DNA of 64,000 bases from Botryotinia globosa (Eukaryota; Ascomycota; Leotiomycetes; Helotiales; Sclerotiniaceae). The notes beneath the pieces are model-generated. The model was given only the letters and a program-made list of their open reading frames with translations, ran no database searches and had not been told where the DNA came from. This document shows, piece by piece, positions 11,391 to 24,227 of this stretch (position 1 is its first letter; each line of letters begins with the position of its first letter). The DNA lies in assembly GCA_014898425.1 (NCBI GenBank), contig RCSZ01000011.1, positions 2,221,554 to 2,285,553 of the forward strand. The letters run 5' to 3'. Position numbers and translations under genes: made by a program.

Positions 11391-13766
11391 TTTTATTTCT
11401 ATTTTCTCAAAGAAAATTCGATAGAACCTAAAAGAATTATAATTAGTCCCTATTTTATAAAATATATTATAAATATTAGATTATAATCAACTATTAGTTA
11501 ATAACTATAATTCAAATTCGATAATACAATTGTTTATTAAAAATTTTTTTAAATTTGTTTAAATCAAAAGTAAATATCGATTGTATATCTCAAAATAAAA
11601 AATATAAAATAATTAACAAACACTAAAACAAAGCCCACAATACAAACAAAAATATATAAAATAAATCTCACTTTCAAATAAAATAAAATAAAAAATTGTA
11701 GTTTTTTTTTTAATACAATTAAACAAAAAAATAGATTTTCGATTATCATTATCAATTTGTAAATTTAAAGTTTTATTAAAAACTATGTTTTCTAATTGAT
11801 ATTATAATATAATGAATTATAAATAAAAGAATGAATTATTAAATAGCTTTTTTATTATAATTCAAATTATTATTATTATTTATTTAAAAATAGAAATTAA
11901 TATAAAGATAGGATAATGGATATAATTAATCCGAATAAATTTGATATTATTTTAAAAATAAAAGCAAAGTCAACCTTATTATATATATTTTAAACCTAAA
12001 TTGAAATATAGAAAAAAGAAATCAAATATTTATTCATTATAAATTTCGAAAAAAAAAAACAAGAAATATCAAAAAAAGATAAAGTGAATAATTATCAAAA
12101 TATATAGAAAAATATAGATTTAGTTTTAATTAAACCCTTAATCAAATAATTATAGATAAATATAAATACTAGCAATAACCCTTAATATATTCGAATCTGG
12201 ATATAAGGAATTTAATTAAAAGAATTAGGAAAATCAAAATATAACAATAAAAGCATTTCTAGAATATAATTGAACAATAATTTATAAAATATACAAGGAA
12301 TATATCAAATGTCAAGGATTTGTTTTATTAGTTTCTAATAAATCAAAAGAATTTATAGGAATTGTTTCTATCAAATAACAACAAGAATAATTATTAAATA
12401 AAAGCAATACTGAAGTAGAATCTAGGAATAATTTAGGATTACCTTGTAAAACCAATAATAATTATATTTATAATATTATAGAAAACCAGAAAACAAATAA
12501 TATTACATTAAAGAATCAGAATATAATTACAAAAAAAAACAATCTAAATCATTAATATTTGAATAATAAATTTGAATAATTTATATTAAAATTCACAAAA
12601 GAATTAATTAAAAACAATATCGAATACCTCTATAAAGAAATTAATAATTTATATTAATTGGTATAATAATACAATAAAAATATAAAACAAGATTTTTTAC
12701 AATAAATTTTTTGTTAATAAAATATTATATACAAATCTAATTCAAAACCAAACAAACCAAAAAGAATTAATAATAATATAAATATAATTTGTAAATATTT
12801 GTAAATAGATTTATATATATAAAAGGAAAAAAAACTAGTAAAATAAATAAAGAAAACTCCAAAAACCATAAGCTTTAAACTATATTATAAAGACTTATAA
12901 TAAAAAGCCCCGATATTCATTAAAATCCATTCAAACAGAATAACTCTGTATATAAGTTTTGTCAATAAATCACAGAAATTTGTATAGAACAATCTAATAA
13001 TTATAAATAATCCATTCACTTATAAAAACTATATACAAAAAACACTAATGAATTATAATACAAAGGATATAAACTTTTATAGAATAATCAATATAAAAAC
13101 TATAATATAATTAACTCGAAATCATTTATATAATTGATATCAACTACAAAATGTAATACAACTAAACAAAAAAATTACATATCACTTATTAAAAAAAGAA
13201 AAGGGTTTCAAATCAATCGAATCTCTTCGAACTTATACTATAATATTCAATTTGTTATTACAAAATAATAAATATAATACTAATACACTAGCTATTCAAT
13301 CAAAAAACCAAACCTTAAATAATATCAATAAAAATAAAAACCATCACCCAATAAAAAAGAAAACCCATCACCACCATCACCAAAAATCAATAATACAAAG
13401 CCTAATATCAAACAAACTCTAAACAATAATTAGAAAAAACCTAAACAATACACAGAATCTTTTCCCAATTATTTAACAAATTTCCTTTGTTTTATTTTAT
13501 AGCCGAACCTCGGTTTTTACCAAACGATCATTAATATAATAATATTAATAACAACGAATTCACAATTATTATAAATAATAAAAGCAATTTGAAATATAAA
13601 ATATTACAATTATAGAAACAATTTGAAATATGAAATATTATAATTATAAAAAAGCAATTTGAAATCTAATTAATAAGGTTTTTTACAATTCTTTTTTTTT
13701 GTTTTTTAGTATTAGTTTCTATTATCAATGAAATGATTAGAGATTCATTTATAAAACAGGAGTGAT
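11391..13766 (+). other. 3' non-coding interior of chromovirus 1
   Basis: About 2.4 kb between the chromodomain and the 3' LTR. It is AT-rich with no recognisable protein motif. It makes the element longer than usual and could hold an unrecognised extra ORF or a buried insertion. Confidence 0.5.
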
Positions 13767-13927
13767 TATGAGAATGCATAGACCCTCCCTACATATGACC
13801 GACTATACTAGTCATTTTAACTAGTCTTTTCAAGTATAAGTTGGAAGCCTTGCTTCCAACTTTCTCTTAGATCTTTATCAATAATTAAATCATTAAAACG
13901 ACTCCTTTTCAGTTCATAGTCCTTACA
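13767..13927 (+). repeat. 3' LTR of chromovirus 1 (161 bp)
   Basis: Same length as the 5' LTR with 21 differences, every one C/T or G/A. Begins TATGAGAATGCATAG and ends AGTCCTTACA. It is followed by TATAT, completing the target duplication. Confidence 0.95.
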
Positions 13928-16063
13928 TATATAATCATAGTAATAATAATACCTATGCCTTAAGATATAGAATTTGATAAAATTATAAATAAATATTATA
14001 GAATTATTAGCTATTATAAAATATTATTTAATATATTAAAATAATATTGAAAAGCAAGCGAAATAATTTAATTAGTTTGTTCATTACTATTGTTTATTTA
14101 AAAAATATTATATTATATTAAATAACAATTTAATATCTAATAAGTTTATAATTACTTTTTATATTTCAAATAAAATCTCTTATTTCAATTAAATACTATT
14201 GTATAAAATACTTTTTATAATATTAAAAGTAAATATTAAATCAAAGAATTCTTTTATTGAATTATTATCCAAATATTTTTTTCTAAAATTAAAAGATTGT
14301 TTTAGATAGTTTATTGATAATTAATATATAATTAAATAAATCTAATATTGATTTAAATAGAGTCAAAATAAAATCGATAGATATTATATAGAAGATATAT
14401 AATAAAATTAGAATTGATTATAGTAATCTATAGGATTAATATTTAGAAATTGATAATATCCTATATCAATAATAATAATAATAATAAAATTGTAGTTTTT
14501 TCGAAATATGAAAAATATAGAAACTGAGAGAAATACTTTTGTGAATTTGATTATAATTAGAATAACTCAATTAATTATATATATAATTGAAAATCTCGTT
14601 TTCTGAAGTTTTAAATATAATCGATTTTCTCTAAAAGTATATCACATCAGTTTTTATATATAAAATATTTTTCTTTAAATTGAAAAGTAATTTTCTAATA
14701 TTAATTCCCAATTTGTTATTTTCTTTAATTTATTTAATTAATTTAATATATTATAAATCTAATATATATATTTACTTGAGTTTTCATAATCAAATCTCTT
14801 CGATTTATAATATCGTTATAAAATAAATTATAATATTAATTATATCGATATTATATATATATATATTCTATTTGAATTGATTTTTGATTTTTTATCTCTT
14901 TATCAATAATATAAAATTGCAATAAAATATTTGATATAATATTAAAGTATTTAGATTTGTATTATACCTTGAAACGAAATCGAAAAAGATATTCGAAACT
15001 TTGTAAATAGTAAGAATTCAATTGAATTAATAAAGATATATTTATTGAAATCTAAATTGTAATCTAAATATTTTAGACTAATTTGTATATATTATTATTA
15101 GAAATTTAAATAACTCGATTAGATATCGAATACTAGAAATTATTCAATATAAATTTGTAATCTCTAATTCTATTAATTAAAAATTAGATTTAATCAAAAA
15201 GATAAATTGAAACAAAAATATAATTAATATAATAAATTTTTGAATAGGTGAATCGATTATAGAATAATAGATTATATTGTTTATTCTTTTTTAAATATAT
15301 CTATATTAATATACAACCTCTTTTTAAAATTGAAATAATATAAGATTAAAGATTTTTTAAAAACGAATTGTAATTTGTTAAATGAATTTCTTTTCTTGAT
15401 TATAATATTCTTGAATTTTAAAGTAGTAATCATTTTTTTCCTTTTTGCTTTTGTAATAGTATTACTTTTTTAATTATGTAGTAAGCAATTCAACTAGTAT
15501 TTTTTTATTATAATATTATTAATAATTTTATATAATAAGTTATATGTTGTTGTAAATAGTTAGTAAATCTGAGATAGTATTTTAGTTGTTTTAAAAATTG
15601 AGAAAAAACTAAAATTTGAATAGTAAAAAGCTTGTTATTTATAGATATACAATCGAAAGTATTTATTTTTTGATTAAATAAAACAATCGAAGGATAAATT
15701 ACATAATATTTTTTAAAGCTCAAAATAATATTTATATTTTTGAATCATAAAAAAACCTATTGGAGATATATTAAATGATTTTCAAATATATAATTAAAAA
15801 TAATAATATTATTGATATATATTTGTATAAATTCTTTCTCTATTCTAAGGATAATATTAATTGGAGGTTTACCTCCTTAATATTCTTACCATCCGCAAGG
15901 ATTGAAAGTATATATATACACAAAAAATTCGATTCGGAAATTGTCAGCTTAAAATGAATCGCAATCCTAATCATCCAATTGATCATAAATCTTTTATAAC
16001 ATTCTTAACAACAACAACTATCAATCACATATACAACCACAATTATATTTCTATATATATATT
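13928..16063. other. AT-rich DNA without recognisable element
   Basis: Short open frames at 15508-15723 (-) and 15775-15957 (+) have only AT-driven residues. A small normal-composition patch at about 15862-15905 contains GGTTTACCTCCTTAATATTC. I see nothing assignable. Confidence 0.5.
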
Positions 16064-16555
16064 AATCAATTTAAATCAACTTATTTAAACTAATATAAAT
16101 TGAAAAACAGAAAAATGGTAATTATATATAAAAGATTAAAAGCTTTCAAATAATATATTTTTTATATTGCTAGCTTCAAAACTGAGGTTTTTATAAAGGA
16201 TTGAAATTAAAATAATATAAATATAATTAGAGTTTATATAATTAATTAAAAAAGATTTATATTGAATATAACTGACCTAATATTAATAAAAGTTATTTTA
16301 ATATTATAGCTTTCGTAATTCAGTAATATAATTAATGATCTAATATGAAGTGATCTACTAAAATCTAAATGAAATTAAAAAATCTAAATAAAATTAAAAA
16401 ATCTAAATAAAATTAAAAAAAAAGTAATATAATGAGGTAAACCGACTTCGCCTACAAGCCTCAATAAAATTTCTTTTCTTAGATTTTTATAATTATAAAT
16501 ATAATTATATAATACTTTCTCAAAAAGCAAGGGGTCCGGGGGCTCGCAGGCCCCT
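16064..16555 (+). repeat. Left arm of long inverted repeat (possible tRNA-related element)
   Basis: The reverse complement of 17921-18520 aligns along the whole arm. Landmarks are GCTTTCGTAATTCAGTAAT, three 19-bp tandem units of the ATCTAAATGAAATTAAAAA type, ACCGACTTCGCCTACAAGCC and an inner GC-rich end GGGTCCGGGGGCTCGCAGG. This arm is more mutated than the right arm in its tRNA-like part. Confidence 0.85.
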
Positions 16556-16618
16556 GGTATATTTCTAAATATAAGCTAAATAATTTCTAAATTCTATCAT
16601 TATATAAATAAATGTTCT

Positions 16619-16768
16619 TGTTAAGATATTGATAAAGACTTATATTATATCATAAGGATTCTCAGAGTTATAGAAGAATAAGGCTTTATTATAGGAAATA
16701 GAGTATACTAAAAGCATATTAATAATTTATACCTGAAATATAAAGACAATATAATTAACACCGTAATA
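16619..16768 (-). repeat. 150-bp chromovirus-2 family LTR with adjacent 3' interior
   Basis: A mutated copy of the TGTCAAGG...GGCGCC LTR. The following CCCCCCTCTTAAG reads on the - strand as a polypurine tract (CTTAAGAGGGGGG) just upstream of a 3' LTR. The next 40 bp match the interior flank of the LTR at 35089. So this is the 3' end of a minus-strand element whose body lay to the right and was cut off by the copia element starting at 17016. Confidence 0.85.
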
Positions 16769-17015
16769 ATACCCCCCTCTTAAGACTTACTTATTTCAAA
16801 TAAGCTAAAGTATAAACTAACTTTATTAATTTTTAATAAAATTATAGGAAATTGATTTATTAGCTTAACTTATTATTATATTTAAATTAAATAAATAATG
16901 AAATTAATTAAATAAAAACTTAATATTTTTTGAAATAAATTTAAAATCTTTTGAAATAATATTAGAAAACTCTAATTTTTATTATAAAGTTAAAACAAAC
17001 TTTTTTGAAGGTTAC

Positions 17016-17195
17016 TGTCGGGATAGGGATCATGTGACTGTATTAGCGCTTGCGCTAGTGCCTTGGCACTATAGTATGAATATTTTGTAGCCTTAGCTTT
17101 TAGAATCTTAAGTAATATTATGATGGCGTGAATTATAGTATTATATTGTTTTTATTATTCTTATAGTAATATTAATATTAATTAGTAATATTACA
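17016..17195 (+). repeat. Copia LTR A
   Basis: Begins TGTCGGGATAGGGATCATG and ends AATATTACA. The first 60 bp keep a GC-rich core with TAGCGCTTGCGCTAG, a near-perfect palindrome. The same first 60 bp occur inverted at the right end of 52180-52483, after which the two diverge. Confidence 0.85.
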
Positions 17196-17667
17196 GATTA
17201 GGAGTTTGGTATTTTATTTTAAAAGTAATGTGGTTTTAGATTAAGATTGATATTTCTTTGAAAAGATATAAATTTTTGTATTAAAGTAATGTGATTTGAT
17301 TTCTACTTTTATATGAATAAGAATTGTTGATAATGTAATAATAGTTTTTATATTAAATATTAATTTAATATGATTTGATATTAATAAATCTAAAATAGTT
17401 GATAATATAATATCGATTTTTATATTTAATCTTAGTTTATATTTTATTTTTCAAAACAATATGGTTTGAAAAATGAAAATCTATAATATTAATTTGAGTT
17501 TAGCGAAATCCTATATAATTATAACTTTGTTAATTTTTGATAAAGTTATATATATTAATTCAATCTATTTAATTAATTATTTGTTATTTATTGATATAAT
17601 AGAATAATTTTCGAAATCCCTTCAATTAAAGAAGTATATTTCATTTGAAGATATAAATACAAATGAA

Positions 17668-17790
17668 CTAGCCGTCGGGGAAAAAGAATTTTTCAGACTA
17701 TAGATTCATAGAAGCTTTTTCTCTTATTTCTTTAATCTTCATGAGGGCCAACCCTCAAACTCCCGATCCTCGCTACGCTCGAGGTTTAAT
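17668..17790. other. GC-retaining island with two small hairpins
   Basis: Within AT-rich DNA, this stretch keeps GCCGTCGGGG, GAGGGCCAACCCTC (5-bp arms) and CCTCGCTACGCTCGAGG (5-bp arms). It has no ORF of note. It may be the remnant of an element that escaped RIP, or a structural RNA fragment; I cannot identify it. Confidence 0.4.
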
Positions 17791-17920
17791 TATAAATAAT
17801 AATGATTTATTTATATAAAGAATTGTAGTTATTTTATTAAGGTTCATAAGGAATATTCAAATTTTAATATAAAATCTTTTTTGAATAATTTTCTTTTTAT
17901 ATACAAACTATTATATTATT

Positions 17921-18520
17921 AGGGGCCTGTGAGTCTCCGGACCCTTTGCTTTTTGAGAAAATATTATATAATTATATTTATAATTATAAAAATCTAAAAA
18001 AGAAATTTATTGAAAGCTTACAGGCGAAGTCGGTTTATCTTTTTTTATTTAGATTTTTTTATTTTATTCAGAATTTTTAATTTTATTTAGAATTTTTAAT
18101 TTTATTTACACTTTTTAATTTTATTCAGATTTTTTAATTTTATTCAGATTTTTTAATTTTATTCAGATTTTTTAATTTTATTCAGATTTTTTAATTTTAT
18201 TCAGATTTTTTAATTTTATTCAGATTTTAGTAGGTTACTTCACATCAGATCATCAATTGTACCACTGAACTATGAAAGCTATAGTATTAAAATAATTTTT
18301 ATTAATATTAGATCAGCTATATTCAATATAAACCTCTTTTAATTGATTATATAAATTCTAATTATATTTATACTATTTCAACTTCAATCTTTTATAAAAA
18401 CCTTAGTTTTGAAGCTAGTAATATAAAAAATATATTATTTGAAAACTCTTAATCTCTTATATATAGTTATTACTTTTTTTCTTTTTCATTCAATTTATAT
18501 TAATTTAAATAAATTGATTC
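17921..18520 (-). repeat. Right arm of long inverted repeat with expanded 19-bp VNTR
   Basis: Inverted partner of 16064-16555. Reading on the - strand it holds GCTTTCATAGTTCAGTGGTA, which looks like a tRNA 5' half with an A-box (TAGTTCAGTGG). About nine 19-bp units follow (TTTTATTCAGATTTTTTAA on +, 18050-18226), against three in the left arm; this explains the 100-bp length difference. No B-box was found downstream. Confidence 0.85.
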
Positions 18521-19402
18521 AAAAGATTCTATTATTAATTTAATTATAATACTAAAAATGTTACAAAAGATTTATAACTAATCGGATAACCCGACTGGAA
18601 AAACTAAGCTCCAACCAATAAAAAGTTTTATATATTACTTATAACCAATCAAAAAAAAACCTTATATATACCAATTAATAAATTTGCTATGATTATAGAG
18701 ATATATGATTATAGAGATATATGATTATATAATATATGAGTACAAAAAAACTTGACTTGCTTCTACGAATCCATCAAGTATATTATTAGTTATTATAATT
18801 GATATATATAATAAATTAATTAGAAGATAGGAAAATTATTCTTTTAATATTAAAATGAATTTGAATATAAAAGAAATCAGGAGTTTGTATAAGTTTAAGT
18901 TATATAAATATCAATAATTAATATCCTTTAATTAAGAGATATAATTAGATTATTTTATAATATTCGAACATTTTATATAAAAATAATTTCAAATAATTAA
19001 TATACATCTTTTATATAAGTTTAGATATAAGTTATATTTATATAAATTGTTTATTATTAAATATATTATATATATAATTCGATTAATGTATATAGTTTTA
19101 ATTAATATGATTCAATTAGGATATAAAGAATGAATAGGGTAAGAGATTATTAAAATATTTTCGAAAAAAGGCTTTATATTTCAATCGAAAAATATATAAT
19201 AGAGAATTGTAAATGAGAGTTTATATATATATTATTATTAGAATCTGAAATGTTTTATATTAATAATTAATCTAATCAATTTGAATCTTTAGATTTTAAT
19301 TAATATATTATATTAAAATAAACTTCTACTTCATAAAAACTATTTTTAATTAATAAAGATAAGAGTACTAATATCGAATAAAAGATATTAAAACTAAAAG
19401 TA
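18521..19402. other. AT-rich copia interior, nothing recognised
   Basis: Contains a short run of GATTATAGAGATATAT-type repeats near 18695-18735. No protein motif or structural element is visible otherwise. Confidence 0.45.
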
Positions 19403-19910
19403 AGAGTTTAGGCCCCGGCTTATCGCACACTAAGCGAAAATACACCAAAAAGCCTCATTTCTTCAACTTTTAAACTATATATTATTCCAATTAATCTTTA
19501 AATCAGATTTAGAAAATTTCTTTTGATAATAAACAATTAATGAAATTATATAAAAAAATGAGTGAATTATTTTTAATAATTTTCTTGATAAAATTGTAGA
19601 TATTTAAAGTTGGAATTCCTGAAATTTTCAAAAAAATCGATTTTTTTATATAGGAAAAGCGTTATATGTTAAAAAATTTGAAGATTTCCAACTTTAAATA
19701 TTTATAACTTTATTCAAAAAATTATTAAAAATATTTCACTCATTTTTTCAGAAACTAATTATGGATATTATTTAAAAAATCAATTTTCAAATTATATCTT
19801 CCATTCATTAAAGAATTATAGAAATAATTAATTTATATAGAAAAACAACATTTTTGCAGGGATTTTGTCACGAAATAGAGTGGTGTGCGATAAGCCGAGG
19901 CCTAAACTCT
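19403..19910. mobile_element. TA-flanked MITE 1 (508 bp, 28-bp TIRs)
   Basis: Terminal inverted repeats at 19403-19430 (AGAGTTTAGGCCCCGGCT...) and 19883-19910 (...GGCCTAAACTCT) match at 27 of 28 positions and are flanked by TA on both sides (19401-19402, 19911-19912). That is the target preference of Tc1/mariner-type transposases. A second, longer internal inverted repeat starts at ATGAGTGAATTATTTTTAAT and is mirrored near 19690-19745, so most of the element can fold back on itself. It carries no ORF and is non-autonomous. The TIRs keep CpG sites, so RIP has been light. Confidence 0.92.
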
Positions 19911-20219
19911 TACATTATTACTTTTAATATTCAAATAGTCTTAAACCTAGCATTTTATAGAAAATTAATTCTATTAAATTAATTATATATTAATTTTATA
20001 ATCTAAAAAAACCTGCATTTATTTGATTTATCTAATTCAACCTTAATTTACAAAAAGAATTATTTATTCAATAATTCAATTCTGATTTAAAATAATTTAG
20101 ATTATTTTTTTACTAAATCAATTTATTATTATTATAATTCTTACTACTATTATAAGAATAATATTATATCAAAAATAATAACATTTTATTTAAAGAATCA
20201 GATAATTATACGAAGATTT

Positions 20220-20690
20220 ATTCAATAATTTTAATACTTTTAATGAAAATGAAAATGAAAATGAAAAAGATAATAAAAATAAAAGAAATCATTTTTTATA
20301 AGAAGATTATAGTGAATATAATAGAGGTAAAGAAAAAGGTAGTATAAAAGGAAAAAATAATAATAATTTAGGATATAATTATAGTATTTCGAAAGTTTAA
20401 TTATAAAAAACTATTAATATTGATTAATTACTAGGAAATATTATAAAACTCTATAAAAAAGCCAATAAATATAATAAGTAAGATAACAATTTCGCTTATA
20501 AATACTCTATTTTTCTTAATAATTATTAATATATCAATTTATTAGAAAACCTATTATTTAAGATATTTCTTATTATACTCATAAAAATCGCATTCGATTT
20601 TTATTATATAAATCTTAGGAATATAGCAACTATAATATAGGAAATTTATTGATTAATAAAAATAATATTCAAAAATTCAAAGTATAAATA
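20220..20690 (+). pseudogene. Copia 1 gag-like remnant
   Basis: A frame on the element's coding strand with a run of Asn/Glu codons (20248-20280, NENENENEKDNK) followed by a charged RGKEKGSIKGKNNNN stretch. This composition and position are typical of the C-terminal part of fungal copia gag. Several stops interrupt it. It is cut at the right by MITE 2. Low certainty, since asparagine-rich frames also arise from AT-rich DNA. Confidence 0.45.
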
Positions 20691-20700
20691 TAATCTTATA

Positions 20701-21173
20701 CAGTACTAGGGCACTTCTATTTGGTCGACAGTCATTTTGCACCAAAACTCATCATTTAAATATATTTAGTTTTAAACAAAATTATATATTTATTTTTGAA
20801 ATAATTATATCAATTTATTTATCTTTATATTTTCTTTAATAAAAATTATTTATTTTATTTTTAGAAATTTTATATATTATATAATACTCATTTAAAGTTT
20901 TAAAATTCTAATATATTAGAAATTATAGCCAAAATAAGCGAATTCTCAAGAACTTTTTAATAAGAAAATTTTAAAAATATATATTATATCTATTAATTCT
21001 TTAAAAAAAAGGAAAATCTTATTATAAATATCATTCATATATAAATAATTATATTATTGAATTTATTCAAAAAAAACTATTCAAAAGAATAATAATCTAA
21101 TTTCTAAAAAGTATTAAAATGGTGTATTTGAGTGTATTTTTGAGATCGACCAAATAGAAGTGCACGATTACTA
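20701..21173. mobile_element. TA-flanked MITE 2 (473 bp, 28-bp TIRs)
   Basis: The left end CAGTACTAGGGCACTTC and right end GAAGTGCACGATTACTA share an exact 18-bp core GCACTTCTATTTGGTCGA in inverted orientation (20711-20728, 21146-21163) and similar outer bases. TA lies on both sides (20699-20700, 21174-21175). A CAGT start with TA duplication suggests a Fot1/pogo-type Tc1/mariner derivative. There is no coding capacity. It sits between copia gag-like and integrase-side sequence, so it inserted into the retroelement. Confidence 0.87.
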
Positions 21174-24100
21174 TATAATAATAAAAAAGTATTATATTAA
21201 AAAATATAATGACAAAATCAAATAATAATAAAAAATTAATATTTCACTATTTGTAATTAATAATAATATTACTTTGTTATTGATATAAAGGATTTAGTTT
21301 AATAATAAGAATAGATAAATTATTTTATTAAAAGATTGTTAATATATATATATTAGTATAAATATACTCTTTAATTTGTTTTCACTTTATTAAAAATATT
21401 GTAAATATTTTTGAAGAATTTTGATTAATTATTATAATATAGAAATAAGTTTATTCTAATAAAATAATAATATTCTATATCAACTATAAATATTAATATA
21501 ATTAAGATAGATATAATAGAAATACTGAATATAGTAATCAATATTTATTTCAGTTTTTAATAAAGAAAAAGTGTTTTATTTATACAAAAGAAGATTATTA
21601 ATCAATTCGATATAATAAAAAAGAATAAGACAAATTATAATATAAATATAAGAAGTGATTTTAAAGTATTATTAATAGTTTTAATAAAAGCTTTAAATGA
21701 TTTTTTATTAAATCTAAAAAATCTATGAAAGACTCTGATCTTGATATAAACAATGAAATTACAATCTACTTTATATAATTCGAACTTTAGGATTTATTTA
21801 TATAAGAATTATATTTAAGTTTTTTCATTTAAAGTAGGTTTATTAATAATAGAGAGATTGTAATCTATTTATTTAATAAATCATTTATATATACTCTAGT
21901 ATATTAGATCTATAATATAATATATATTAGTAAATATAATATAAGAGAATTTCAAAAAATCATTATTGATATAATCACAGTATAATAGTTTATAATAGAT
22001 TATAAACAATATATAGTATATAAGATAATTATCAAAAATATTCTATTAAATATAAACTAAATAGAAATTGTAAATATAATATTCGAAATTGAAAAAGCTA
22101 AATCAATTGAATCAATCAAACTTAAATTATTATTAGAAACTATTGAATTTTATATTATGAATATAGAAAGATTATTTCTATTATTATGAAATAATATAAA
22201 TAAGTTTCATATATATTATAATAATATTATCGATATAATTATTATTTGATATATAGAAATAAACTATTTATATATTCGTTGAAATAAATATATAATGTTT
22301 TTTGGTGTATAAATGTATAGCAATTTATATAACAAATTATCAATAATAATGAGTACTATCTTATTATTATAGAATTATAATACTTATATTATTATTTCGG
22401 TTATCTTTTTATTTACAAACTTCTATAAATATTATAATAAACTAATTACAATAATATTTTATAAACTAAAATTAATAAATTCATTAAATTCTATTAGTTT
22501 TACTAATAATATAGAAAATCATTAGATTAATTCGAATTCAACCTAGAAAATAATATTAATTTTAATTACTTAATTATAATAAATATAATATATATTAAAA
22601 TTAATATTATTTTATATATTATTAATAAAAATATATAATTTCAAGTAATATAATAATTAGATAGTATTATTACAAAATACACTTTTGATATATTTCGAAA
22701 ATATTACATGGATATCTATATTAGTTCTCTAAACTATATTATATATAATATTTAAAAAAACTTTATTAATAAGAAATTTGTATAATATATAGCAAATATA
22801 TTTATAAAAATAAAGAATATTCTAATTGAATATTATTATACAATTATTAAAAAAAATATTATCATTACAAATAAATTAGAAAACTTAATGATAAAGGAAA
22901 TGATATTACAAATAATTGTAAAAGTAATAAATGATATTATAGGATTAAATAGATTAGTTTTAATACTTTTAGTTTTTAGAATATATTTATAGATATTTGA
23001 ATCCAATTTATTTATATTAATAATTCTATAATAACAAGTAGTAATTAAAAAAACAATAATTAAAATCCATAAATTATAAGTTATAAAATAAATCTCTAAT
23101 ATTTTAAATTAATATAATAAATTATTTATAGTAAATTTATGTAATTTATTTATTAATTTCAAAATCTAGATATAAAGAGAATATAAAGATTAAATATATT
23201 TATATTATTTATTAAATAAAAAAGATAAGAATTGTATTATATAATTAATAAGTGATTTAATAAAATTCCATATTATTTAAATTAAATTGTATATAGAAAA
23301 GAATTAAGATTAGTTTTAGAATCAATCCTGAAATAAATAATCTATTAAACTAATATACTCAATTATATCTAAATATTTAAGTAAAATAACTTTATTAAAA
23401 TCTAGCAAAATTATATAATTAAAATTATCTCAAAAAATATTTAGATATACAAATAAAATAATTTTATTAAATTCTAGCAAAATTAGATCTCCCTCTATTC
23501 TAACTATTATTTATAATAAAAACCCTAAAGAGATAATTATAAATATATCTAAAAATCTATAATATTAGAAATATTTGTTCCTTTAAATTATAATTTCTAC
23601 ATTCCAAATTCATTTCTTAAATAAAAAGATAGATATATATATCTTAGAATTTATAATATTATTTAATTTAATAATAAACTTTTTAAATAATAACAAATAT
23701 ATTAAATATTATATAATATTTACTAATATATAAATATCAATAATCTTAATTAAATCAAAACAAAAAGAAATCAATAAATTAATAGAAAATAATATCTTTC
23801 AATTTATAAGATTTGAAAATATATCTATAAATATTAGAATTTTCAATTTAAATTTTATTAATAAAATTAAAAATAAAGAAACGATTAACAAAATAAATAT
23901 AAAAAGATTAAAAAAGGAATATTATCTTAACACAATCATTTATTATACAATATATTAATTAATATATTGTACTACTAATAATAACTATATTTCCCAAAAA
24001 CAAAATAATTATAAGTATTTGTAATATTATATAAATATATATACAATCAATATCAAATTTAATTCAAAAATTCTATATATAACTTTCAATAGAAATAAAT

Positions 24101-24227
24101 ATTTTAAATGATTTTATTATATAGATAATATAATTATTATATAATATTTCAAAAATAAATAATTATTAATTTAGTATTTACTATAAATATTATATTAATA
24201 TTTTTAATATAATATAATGAATTTACA

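Larger units (their letters stand above)
5397..13927 (+). mobile_element. Ty3/gypsy chromovirus 1, complete but RIP-inactivated
   Basis: An 8,531-bp element with two 161-bp LTRs (TGTGAGGG...CCTTACA and its mutated partner) and a perfect 5-bp target duplication TATAT at 5392-5396 and 13928-13932. Pol domains lie in order on the + strand: reverse transcriptase, RNase H, integrase, chromodomain. The 21 differences between the LTRs are all transitions, with no indels. The element cannot be functional. A chromodomain places it among the chromoviruses, which target heterochromatin, consistent with its position. Confidence 0.95.
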
